A stretch of 21,972 bases of DNA, taken from a virus. Every line of letters begins with the position of its first letter. The stretch's first letter is position 1. Below the pieces are notes generated by a model. It saw only the letters and a list, made by a program, of their open reading frames with translations. It was not told the DNA's origin and made no database searches. A program made the position numbers and the translations under genes. Of the stretch, positions 8,259 to 14,804 are shown piece by piece. Location: positions 1 to 21,972 of the IMG/VR virus record IMGVR_UViG_3300047322_000168; one strand, 5' to 3'.

Positions 8259-8266
8259 TGTATATA
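8259..8266 (+). promoter_or_regulatory. Candidate promoter for the isolated plus-strand gene
   Basis: GTGTATATAATGGAC lies 26 bases before the ATG at 8292 in the 214-base divergent gap shared with chmA. The TGTATATA core recurs at 449-456 on the minus strand. Confidence 0.4.
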
Positions 8267-8291
8267 ATGGACGTCAACTAGGATTTAATTT

Positions 8292-9389
8292 ATGCTCACT
8301 TTGTCGTTGCCAAGTCCTTCGTCATTTGTTTACCCTAAAGTCAACTTCGGAAAACTGGACAACCTGCGTCGTCAAGCCGAATTCAACCGGAAGGCCTTTA
8401 AAGATTACGTTCGTGAGAACGTCTTCAATCTCGAGAACGAACATCTGCTGGTAGGATTACTCCAACAGTTAAGTATTGATAAAAGCTGGGATCTCGAGTA
8501 CGTGGTTCAGTACACTCGGTTCCGTGCCTATTCATTGTGCACGCTGTTTAACATTACCTCACTCAGTCACGTTGGGTCGGCCATCGACACCGGGTTCTAC
8601 CGGGAAGCCACCTTGGAACACTGGTGCCTGATCGAGGATGACCGCGTCTATAATGAAGCCACCTTCGACTTCGCCACATCCTACCCGATCGTCCCGCTCT
8701 ACACCACCCGTACCGACCATGGGTATCGCCACAGCGCCATCAAGCGCTGGGAAAACCCTAACCCACCAAAGCACCTGGCTGTCATCGGCTTGAACCTTGT
8801 GGAGCTTGCTGTGGGCTGGTGGAAGTACATGCGGGATCCTCAGTACGACGACACTGGCACCTCGGCTTATGTCTGTTACTTCGGGTTGGTCAACGCTCAG
8901 CTGATCCACAACCAGATGGCGGTGTTCAACGTGCTGTACGAACACATGGCTGACGGAAAGCCATTGGACGAGTTGATCAAGACCAACGACGTTACCTTCA
9001 TCACGGTCAGCGAAAGCAAGCTGCTGAAAGAGTACGTGGAGTTCTTGGTGGATCGGTTCAACGGCAATCGACTCATGGACCTCAATCACTTGATGGTGCA
9101 GATTCAAAGCATCTACAAGCAACCGTACTTCAACTACGTCCGGGCTGGTAAGTCAGCGTTGTTCTCGCAGACCTGTTGGGTGTGGGAGATCCAGATCATG
9201 AAGCTCTACGCTCTGTATCTGACGATCGCCAACAACAAGGGCTACAAAGCAGCCGACATTAACACGGTGATCGATCGGTCTCACGCTGCTCGTTATAACA
9301 ACTATCAGCGCATTCCAGAGAAGATCTTCCGTAACCATTTCGAAGCCATGGCTGACAATGTCTTCGAGCTCAACAAACTCAATGTGTGA
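8292..9389 (+). CDS. Unknown protein, possible virion component
   Basis: A 365-residue, mostly helical, aromatic-rich soluble protein (many Tyr, Trp and Phe). Recognisable stretches are KLDNLRRQAEFNRKAFKDYV near the N-terminus, LNLVELAVGWWKYMRDPQYD in the middle and YRQRIPEKIFRNHF-like sequence (NNYQRIPEKIFRNHFEAMAD) near the C-terminus. There is no catalytic motif I recognise. It is a single plus-strand gene placed between minus-strand operons, with its own upstream TGTATATA element and its own hairpin terminator at 9407-9426. The general character (long helices, no enzyme motifs, plus orientation like the right-hand block) resembles phiKZ-type virion proteins such as the gene at 19979, but I see no clear sequence match. 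AGGA lies about ten bases before the ATG. Confidence 0.87.
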   Translation: MLTLSLPSPSSFVYPKVNFGKLDNLRRQAEFNRKAFKDYVRENVFNLENEHLLVGLLQQLSIDKSWDLEYVVQYTRFRAYSLCTLFNITSLSHVGSAIDTGFYREATLEHWCLIEDDRVYNEATFDFATSYPIVPLYTTRTDHGYRHSAIKRWENPNPPKHLAVIGLNLVELAVGWWKYMRDPQYDDTGTSAYVCYFGLVNAQLIHNQMAVFNVLYEHMADGKPLDELIKTNDVTFITVSESKLLKEYVEFLVDRFNGNRLMDLNHLMVQIQSIYKQPYFNYVRAGKSALFSQTCWVWEIQIMKLYALYLTIANNKGYKAADINTVIDRSHAARYNNYQRIPEKIFRNHFEAMADNVFELNKLNV

Positions 9390-9406
9390 AACATAGTGCC
9401 CTCTGG

Positions 9407-9426
9407 CCAGCTCCGAAAGGGGCTGG
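9407..9426 (+). terminator. GNRA-loop terminator after the plus-strand gene
   Basis: CCAGCTCC, loop GAAA, GGGGCTGG (one T-G pair), 18 bases past the stop and followed by a looser T-rich stretch (GTATTTTATTTC). Confidence 0.65.
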
Positions 9427-9524
9427 TTGGATGACGTATTTTATTTCACTGTCTATTCTGTGGGAAAGAACTTTGCTGGGAGTACCAGTGAACGAATTCC
9501 AAATGGTAGAAGAGATAACATAAA

Positions 9525-9571
9525 AACCCACTCCCTAGAGGCAAGCCTTGGGCTTCCTCTGGGAATGGGTT
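9525..9571 (-). terminator. Terminator of the DNA polymerase operon
   Basis: On the minus strand a long stem starts AACCCATTCCC and AGAGG and closes with CCTCT and AGGGAGTGGGTT, with an inner AAGCC/GGCTT, followed by TTTATGTT. It lies 9 bases past the stop at 9580, so it faces the plus-strand terminator at 9407-9426 across about 100 bases. Confidence 0.85.
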
Positions 9572-9579
9572 ATGCACGC

Positions 9580-9927
9580 TTACTGCTCTGGAACACCCGC
9601 AACAATGAACCAGAAGATATTGTCGATGCCGACATCGAAGTGCTCGAGTACCTTGTCCGGTTCAGCCAGATCAACCACTTCGGTGATCTTGTCGGTGAAG
9701 GTGACCCGCAGCTTACGCCCGTCGTTATCGGTCAGGACCATCGGAACGCTGGCATCAAACTTGACCTCCGCGCCTTCCAGTGCCAGTTTGACGTGCAGCG
9801 GACAACGTTGACTGTTTTCGCTGGCGTCGCCCGGGGCTACTCTGAGTTGAGCAACGTTCATGGTATCGCGACCACTGTCGTCAACGTAGTAACCGAATGG
9901 ACCTTTACGTACACAAATTGGTTTCAT
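9580..9927 (-). CDS. Small unknown protein after DNA polymerase
   Basis: A 115-residue acidic protein, beta-rich by eye, with VRKGPFGYYVDDSGRDTMNV at the start and KLRVTFTDKITEVVDL in the second half; it ends VGIDNIFWFIVAGVPEQ, a hydrophobic tail too short to call a membrane helix. GAGGA precedes the ATG, 15 bases past the polymerase stop, so both genes share a transcript ending at 9525-9571. Co-transcription suggests a replication accessory factor, but no motif confirms it. Confidence 0.82.
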   Translation of the reverse strand: MKPICVRKGPFGYYVDDSGRDTMNVAQLRVAPGDASENSQRCPLHVKLALEGAEVKFDASVPMVLTDNDGRKLRVTFTDKITEVVDLAEPDKVLEHFDVGIDNIFWFIVAGVPEQ

Positions 9928-9942
9928 TGTACATCCTCGTTA

Positions 9943-12021
9943 TTAATGTTCGTCGGAGACCAGGCGGGTAGTCTTAGAGTTCATAATGAACAGACCCAAG
10001 GTTTCCAGAATGGCGTACACCGACTTCAGGTTTTGGGAGATCAGCAGACGGGTGTCCACAATGGGCATGATCTCTTTCGGAATCCCGCCCATTGCAGTGA
10101 TCATGTCCACTGGAATGTAAACAGACGTCAAGTTACTGCGCGCGCTGATGAACTCTTCGAGCTTGGCCACCAGTGCGTTTTCGCGGTGTGCGTCGAAGAA
10201 GTGCTTGATCTTGGTCTTGTTGCTCAGTGCCAAGTTGACCTTGTACGCTTTATAAGGCAGAACCGGTGCTCTACCGTATTTGTCGGAGAAGACTTTCTCC
10301 CACATCTCGTGGTAGTAGTAGATCGACGAGTCGGGTGTCGTGTAGGACTCTTGTTCCTTGATACCGTTCTTCGTCAACCAACCCCAGCCGCCTTCCTCGA
10401 TGTCCTTGATCAGATCACGCTCAATGTTCCCCACTTCATGCAACACAGTCGCTGCATCCAGCTGAGAACGTCCGTAGAGCGCATCCAAGATCTTCCGCAT
10501 GAGTTTGGTGGTGAAGTCCCGCACCAGCAAGGCAATCTTCACGCCGCGTAAGTGGACACCTTTCAGTTCCAAGTCGGCATGGTCGTTGAGGATACCCTCC
10601 ACCATAAGCTGCAATGCGAAGTAGTGCTTCGACATCGAAGTCGTTACATACGACCCAAACAGGTATTCGTTCTTCATGTTCAGGCGGTGCAGGTACTTCT
10701 TCGCCACGTTCATGTTCTTGCTGAGACGCGCATGCTGGTCTACGGCAATCGAACGGATGAAGTACGTCAGTACCCCGTTGAACTTCAGCCCGGTGTCGGC
10801 ATCACTGGCGTAATCGTCAATGATCAAGTCAACGCTATAAATCGAGGAGTCAGTGTCGGAAGTCAATACAGACTCACGCACCATCTCTTTTACATCGAAC
10901 AAGCCAGTCGGCGGAATCTTCGACTTGAGGAACGCCCGAATAAACCGATCCCACTTCACTTCCAAACCGATGTGGTATTGGTTGAGGTGGTTGACCTGCA
11001 ACGGGGTGGCTTTCTTACCCAGCTTGGTAATACAAAGGATCTTGTAGTCGCCGTTGGCTGGTTTAGGGAAGTCCGCTGCATCAGCACCTTCTGGAACCTC
11101 AGGGATCACACACCATTCAGCGAAGTACTGTTTCATCAACGCCGGGTTAGTGACGTAAAGTCCACGCAAGTCCATCGAGCACAACAGGATCGTCAATTCC
11201 AGCGGGTCCAAGTCCGCCAAGAACATTTCAATAGCCCGCAGGTTCGACGGGCTGTTCCAGTAGTACGACGTGCAACGGATCACCATGTCCATGACTTGCG
11301 GGACAGTGGCGTACGTCATGTTGTATTCGTTGATCACCGCTTGGATCAGGTCACGGTCTGCATACCGCAATTGAGCCAGGAAGTACTCGATCGTTTTGTT
11401 GTACGTCAGCAGCAGACGGTTACCGGTGATCAGCCGTTCGTTGGTCAGGTTGGCCGTCGAGGTGACTGCGCGACAGGTACTGGTCAGCGAGGTGTGGCCC
11501 GACTTGTTGAACAACGGTGTACCCGAAGACGACATACCGCCCGACTGGGCGTTGTTGAAGATCTTCAGGGCGTTCTGGATTTCGTTGAACGCTTTCCAGG
11601 CTTCGGAGCCTTTCGGTACTTCGCCGCGTTTGCCTTTATACAGGCGACGGAACTCAATGAAGATCTCCGTACCCGAGGCGTTAACCGATTGCTCTTCCAT
11701 CGTGTTCTTGTAAGCAACGAACGACGGAGACAAGTGCCAGTTGTTGTCTTCTACGGTTTGGAAGAACTCACGGGCTGGTTGGACAACTGCTTCGCGGTCG
11801 CCATACTTGTTCTTCTGGAAGACTTTGAACTTGGCTTCTTTAAAGCCATTCTCATTCGGAACAAACACATCCTTGATCAACATCAGGATGTGGTCATAAT
11901 CGTACTTATAAACAAGCGCCAGATACATCGCCGCTTGTTCATGATAATGCCTGACCACGTTACGGTCGGAAGTGTAATCAACTTCAACAAAAGGTGAAAG
12001 GTGGAGAGCTTGAACGCCCAT
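9943..12021 (-). CDS. Family-B DNA polymerase, palm and thumb part
   Basis: A 692-residue protein with several family-B DNA polymerase landmarks. NEIQNALKIFNNAQSGGMSSSG (146-167) matches the motif B helix, usually a K-x3-N-S-x-Y-G pattern. SDTDSSIYSVD (388-398) is motif C, where Asp389 and Asp391 would bind metal. MKNEYLFGSY...SMSKHYFAL (449-470) matches the KxY/thumb-entry region. No 3'-5' exonuclease domain is visible and the classic motif A (D-x-x-S-L-Y-P) is missing; VDYTS at 14-18 could be a degenerate remnant. The rest of the enzyme is therefore probably encoded elsewhere, or the family is very divergent. The enzyme would copy phage DNA inside the phage nucleus. The ATG at 12021 has only a weak AGTGAG ahead of it. 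phiKZ has its replication genes in a comparable position between phuZ and chmA. Confidence 0.8.
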   Translation of the reverse strand: MGVQALHLSPFVEVDYTSDRNVVRHYHEQAAMYLALVYKYDYDHILMLIKDVFVPNENGFKEAKFKVFQKNKYGDREAVVQPAREFFQTVEDNNWHLSPSFVAYKNTMEEQSVNASGTEIFIEFRRLYKGKRGEVPKGSEAWKAFNEIQNALKIFNNAQSGGMSSSGTPLFNKSGHTSLTSTCRAVTSTANLTNERLITGNRLLLTYNKTIEYFLAQLRYADRDLIQAVINEYNMTYATVPQVMDMVIRCTSYYWNSPSNLRAIEMFLADLDPLELTILLCSMDLRGLYVTNPALMKQYFAEWCVIPEVPEGADAADFPKPANGDYKILCITKLGKKATPLQVNHLNQYHIGLEVKWDRFIRAFLKSKIPPTGLFDVKEMVRESVLTSDTDSSIYSVDLIIDDYASDADTGLKFNGVLTYFIRSIAVDQHARLSKNMNVAKKYLHRLNMKNEYLFGSYVTTSMSKHYFALQLMVEGILNDHADLELKGVHLRGVKIALLVRDFTTKLMRKILDALYGRSQLDAATVLHEVGNIERDLIKDIEEGGWGWLTKNGIKEQESYTTPDSSIYYYHEMWEKVFSDKYGRAPVLPYKAYKVNLALSNKTKIKHFFDAHRENALVAKLEEFISARSNLTSVYIPVDMITAMGGIPKEIMPIVDTRLLISQNLKSVYAILETLGLFIMNSKTTRLVSDEH

Positions 12022-12084
12022 ATTGACTCACTTGATCTGAGTAACCGTTATAAAAATAATGACGCGACAAAAAAGAAAAGTAGC

Positions 12085-12116
12085 TACTACGCGCCCTAAT
12101 AATAGGACACGTAGTA
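12085..12116 (-). terminator. Terminator after the small-gene cluster
   Basis: On the minus strand TACTACG ... CGTAGTA, with an inner CCTA/TAGG pairing and a TTAT loop, followed by TAGCTACTTTTCTTTTTTG. It sits 15 bases past the stop at 12131 and separates the cluster from DNA polymerase. Confidence 0.78.
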
Positions 12117-12130
12117 TTTGGTTAACCGAC

Positions 12131-12550
12131 TTACTGGTCTTTCACGTTCAGGGTGTAGGTGGCCCCGAGATTGGCCATGAACGTTTTGAGCGGCGCGCGG
12201 AAGTCTTCACGGAAGTTGGTGATTTGCAGCGTGGCGATACGACCGTCCACAATGCGATACGACGACTCCTGAATCCACGGCAACCCGATGACCTCAATCG
12301 CTCCGTTCGAAGCCTGTACGGCCATGTAGGAGTAGTTGGAGGGGTCATTGATGTAACCCACCTTCTGGTCGAAGTACGGGAACAGGGCAGTGTGTTTCAG
12401 ACCGACCTGGGGTTCCATGAGCAAGGCGGCTTGGTAACTGATGTCACCCGCCAACACTTTAACCTGCACCCGCTCATCGCCGTTGACACCGTTAACAACC
12501 AACTGGAAGCTAACGACGTCCCCGTTCTTGGGGGTAATAATATCTGCCAT
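12131..12550 (-). CDS. Small unknown beta-rich protein
   Basis: A 139-residue protein that looks all-beta: repeated alternating strands such as VVSFQLVVNGVNGDERVQVK, SSYRIVDGRIATLQITNF and ATYTLNVKD. There are no cysteines, signal peptide or membrane helices. AGGAG precedes the ATG by about eight bases. It is the last gene of the seven-gene cluster and is followed by a terminator. Small beta-barrel proteins of this size are common among phage tail and capsid decoration parts, but nothing here identifies a family. Confidence 0.82.
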   Translation of the reverse strand: MADIITPKNGDVVSFQLVVNGVNGDERVQVKVLAGDISYQAALLMEPQVGLKHTALFPYFDQKVGYINDPSNYSYMAVQASNGAIEVIGLPWIQESSYRIVDGRIATLQITNFREDFRAPLKTFMANLGATYTLNVKDQ

Positions 12551-12561
12551 CGGTGTAGCTC

Positions 12562-12882
12562 CTAATAATCGATTTCGAGGAGGATCAAAGGCATGATGAA
12601 ACTTTGACGACCCGTGTTAACCACATGACCTGGTACTCTAGACACAAAGATGTCGGTCAGGGTTCCGAAGGTCAGCCTTTTGAGCAAGATCTCGGTGAAA
12701 CGGGTGTCTGTGGCGAAAGCATCTGCGTCCATCATATCTTCGACGTGTTGATCAATCACCTCCCTGAAATGCTCAAACGACATTTTGGAAAGTGGGCTGT
12801 CTTTATCGTCTTGACGGTAATACAGTTGCAGGTGCTCAGCCAGTTCATCATAATCCACTTTCACAAAGTGCGTCAGTTTCAT
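12562..12882 (-). CDS. Small unknown acidic protein
   Basis: A 106-residue protein, acidic in the first two thirds with a helical stretch (FEHFREVIDQHVEDMMDADA), ending in a hydrophobic, beta-like segment (SFIMPLILLEIDY). The neighbour at 13098-13499 also has a PYVILLEIEDD segment, so the two may share a C-terminal strand pattern (PLILLEID against PYVILLEIED) and could be distant paralogues. No catalytic motif was found. Confidence 0.8.
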   Translation of the reverse strand: MKLTHFVKVDYDELAEHLQLYYRQDDKDSPLSKMSFEHFREVIDQHVEDMMDADAFATDTRFTEILLKRLTFGTLTDIFVSRVPGHVVNTGRQSFIMPLILLEIDY

Positions 12883-12886
12883 AGAA

Positions 12887-13186
12887 CTACTCGTTATAAG
12901 AGAAAACGAACGTCGCCGTGGTGTTTTGCACGCGGGTGTTGATCAAAGTAAGCCCGTCGTGCTGCATCATGGCGCCTTTCAGAAGATTCATCGTCCCAAA
13001 GAATTCAACAGTGAGCCTTTGGTTCTCTTCCGGGATAGGGTGAGTGAAGCCTTGGGTACCTGCCGGGAACGGATCAACCACTGGGATTCCCATGGAGCTA
13101 AAAAGGGAATGGTACTGTCCCACCAGTTCCCGGACATCCGTCAGCGGAGGCACTCTCACCGTGTGTGTTAAATACTTCTCGGTCAT
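12887..13186 (-). CDS. Small unknown protein overlapping its upstream neighbour
   Basis: A 99-residue protein that begins inside the 3' end of the preceding gene (89-base overlap, 13098-13186). GGAGATAGAGG immediately before the ATG at 13186 supports this start. A later ATG at 13093 would remove the overlap but has no good ribosome site. Sequence is mixed: a helical beginning (DVRELVGQYHSLFSSMGI) and a beta-like end (TLINTRVQNTTATFVFSYNE). Function unknown. Confidence 0.78.
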   Translation of the reverse strand: MTEKYLTHTVRVPPLTDVRELVGQYHSLFSSMGIPVVDPFPAGTQGFTHPIPEENQRLTVEFFGTMNLLKGAMMQHDGLTLINTRVQNTTATFVFSYNE

Positions 13187-13499
13187 CCTCTATCTCCAGT
13201 AGAATAACGTAAGGCAAGACATCCCAGCGAATCAGCTGGCCACCGGCGGCGTACTGCTTTATGTAATTACCCAGCTCAGTGAGGTAATACCCGCCTTCCA
13301 TCAGCAGCATTTGTTCTGCCAATGGGTCCAGTCCTAATTCGGGTAAAAGGAATTCAATCGTCAAGGCATCGTAATGATGGTTGGCGCGCCACAGGTGGAT
13401 AAACCCTATCAGCGCCGCAATGGTTTCATTTGACGAGAATCCGATCCGCTTAAAAATCGTCGGTAACTTCCCAAGCGGTATCGTCACAAATCTGCTCAT
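13098..13499 (-). CDS. Small unknown protein with long overlaps at both ends
   Basis: A 133-residue protein starting MSRFVTIPLGKLPTIFKRIG, then helical (ETIAALIGFIHLWRANHHYD). The strand-like segment PYVILLEIEDD at about 96-105 ends the conserved-looking part. The last 25 residues (from about NTHGESASADG to the stop) look like run-off translation in the frame of the following gene's start. It overlaps the upstream gene by 50 bases and the downstream one by 89. The IPLGKLPTIF pattern may be a fold signature, but I cannot name it. Confidence 0.77.
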   Translation of the reverse strand: MSRFVTIPLGKLPTIFKRIGFSSNETIAALIGFIHLWRANHHYDALTIEFLLPELGLDPLAEQMLLMEGGYYLTELGNYIKQYAAGGQLIRWDVLPYVILLEIEDDREVFNTHGESASADGCPGTGGTVPFPF

Positions 13500-13911
13500 G
13501 GATAAACTCCCGGGGGTCTAACCCAATCAGCACGTTACAGTTTGGAAGCAAGCGGTAAGCGAAACGGTAGCGGATGTCCGTGGTCGGCAATATGGATAGC
13601 ACTTTGGTGTTAAGTGCCGACGCTATATCCTGGGCGATCTCTTCGATATCCTCAGAAAGCAAGTGCTTCTTTGCTAGACCTATGGAGAATCGGGTGTCGC
13701 CCAAGTGAACACCTTTGCCGTGTGCAAAAGTATCGAGGCTCATCTGCATCATGCCGACAGCCATTTCATTGTAACGGTTAAACCCAGGGGGAATCCCTGT
13801 ACTGCTACCACTTACGTCCGTTCTTATCCGAGTTAATAAATCGCCCGCCTCGATCTGATAGTAACGGAGTTCTGGGCTTAAGTTGGCGAGAAAGCTCTCG
13901 ATCGAATTCAT
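13450..13911 (-). CDS. Small unknown protein in the overlapping cluster
   Basis: A 153-residue protein starting MNSIESFLANLSPELRYYQI, with helical stretches (SEDIEEIAQDIASALNTKVLS) and a beta-like RYRFAYRLLPNCNVLIGLD. It overlaps the preceding gene by 107 bases and the next one by 50. No enzyme motif was found. The middle, RYNEMAVGMMQMSLDTFAHG, is Met-rich. Function unknown; its place in a run of similarly sized genes suggests parts of one complex. Confidence 0.77.
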   Translation of the reverse strand: MNSIESFLANLSPELRYYQIEAGDLLTRIRTDVSGSSTGIPPGFNRYNEMAVGMMQMSLDTFAHGKGVHLGDTRFSIGLAKKHLLSEDIEEIAQDIASALNTKVLSILPTTDIRYRFAYRLLPNCNVLIGLDPREFIHEQICDDTAWEVTDDF

Positions 13912-14356
13912 TCAATAGCTCCGCACCGGGGTTATCTGAAACGACGTCAGTAATCTCCGGACGTCTTGCTTTAGTATGGGTACGCCGTACCGCACTAACT
14001 TCAGCTTGAACCGTTGCATCCAGGTCCATGCGGACGGTGATACGGTGGAACGTGTTGGACAACTTCTTGCTTTCGAGCTTGACCTTCATGCGTGGGTCCC
14101 AACCGCTGGCCGCCATATCTCGCTTGATACGTTCGACCAACTCCATGACAATGCCATCCGCGCAGGGGAGCCCCATTTCGAGTTCGTAAACTTCCGCCAA
14201 GCCTTCAAACAGCTCCAAGTGCCGAGACTTAGGAAAGTTAACGACTTCAACAGCGGCTTCAATTAAACGCTCGGCGACGACCTCTTTGGCACTAATGTGT
14301 TGGTCATTCAAGAACACTAAGTCCTTGGCCATTTGTTTAACATCAAACACTGACAT
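13805..14356 (-). CDS. Small unknown helical protein with basic tail
   Basis: A 183-residue protein, helical in the first 90 residues (DVKQMAKDLVFLNDQH, VVAERLIEAAVEVVNF, GIVMELVERIKRDMAASG), then a beta-like stretch (FHRITVRMDLDATVQAEVSA). It ends with a strongly basic, low-complexity tail past residue 145 that coincides with the 107-base overlap with the next gene. The tail may have no function of its own. No motif was recognised. Confidence 0.78.
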   Translation of the reverse strand: MSVFDVKQMAKDLVFLNDQHISAKEVVAERLIEAAVEVVNFPKSRHLELFEGLAEVYELEMGLPCADGIVMELVERIKRDMAASGWDPRMKVKLESKKLSNTFHRITVRMDLDATVQAEVSAVRRTHTKARRPEITDVVSDNPGAELLNEFDRELSRQLKPRTPLLSDRGGRFINSDKNGRKW

Positions 14357-14372
14357 ACACCCTCCCCTTGCT

Positions 14373-14669
14373 TTAAAAAGTAAACGTCAGCAACAACCGC
14401 TGAGATTTCCCGCCCAGTCGTTTTACATCCACTTGGGCCGTGGTAGGAATACCCAGGGTTGCTTGCATCAACGTTTCGTTAAGCGATGGGATAAACCCAA
14501 AGCGGAAAGGCAACACCCCAGAGTACTCATTAAGGTTGTTATACCCTAAGTCGATGAGCACCTGAGAAACCTCGTAAGGCCCTATTGCCCTCTGTAAGAT
14601 CCTTTCTCCTCCAGCAATGGGTCTGCACAGGGAGAACGGCGTTAAGTCGATAGAGAAGCTCTTAGACAC
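14373..14669 (-). CDS. Small unknown protein, GTG start preferred
   Basis: I place the start at a GTG (14669) because AGAGGG sits about eight bases before it, giving 98 residues beginning (M)SKSFSIDLTPFSLCRP. A longer version from a TTG at 14729 adds 20 residues with no ribosome site. The sequence is mixed beta, with RAIGPYEVSQVLIDLGYNN and a beta-like end (AQVDVKRLGGKSQRLLLTFTF). It is the first gene after the phuZ terminator, so a promoter should lie at about 14670-14754; the stretch is AT-rich (TATATCTTTCTTATGTC) but gives no clear match. Confidence 0.7.
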   Translation of the reverse strand: MSKSFSIDLTPFSLCRPIAGGERILQRAIGPYEVSQVLIDLGYNNLNEYSGVLPFRFGFIPSLNETLMQATLGIPTTAQVDVKRLGGKSQRLLLTFTF

Positions 14670-14754
14670 GTTGTAGCCCTCTTGTAAGCGGTCATGGCTA
14701 TAAATATGCCTTTGGCAGTAAGAAACCAATCTACAAATAAAGACATAAGAAAGA

Positions 14755-14790
14755 TATAAGCAGGGAGAGCGAATGCTCTCCCTGCTTATA
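14755..14790 (-). terminator. Perfect 16-bp terminator of phuZ
   Basis: TATAAGCAGGGAGAGC (14755-14770), a four-base loop GAAT, and the exact complement GCTCTCCCTGCTTATA (14775-14790). It lies 14 bases past the phuZ stop. The minus-strand run after it is TCTTTCTTATG. It would also stop transcription coming from the other strand to some extent. Confidence 0.88.
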
Positions 14791-14804
14791 GTCGGACCTG
14801 GGTG

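Noticed and set aside
9427-11997. Two long plus-strand open frames opposite DNA polymerase (9427-10551 and 10552-11997)
   Set aside because: Shadows of the polymerase gene: they run across two converging terminators and have unnatural composition (many His, Arg, Val, Gln). The minus strand carries the polymerase motifs.
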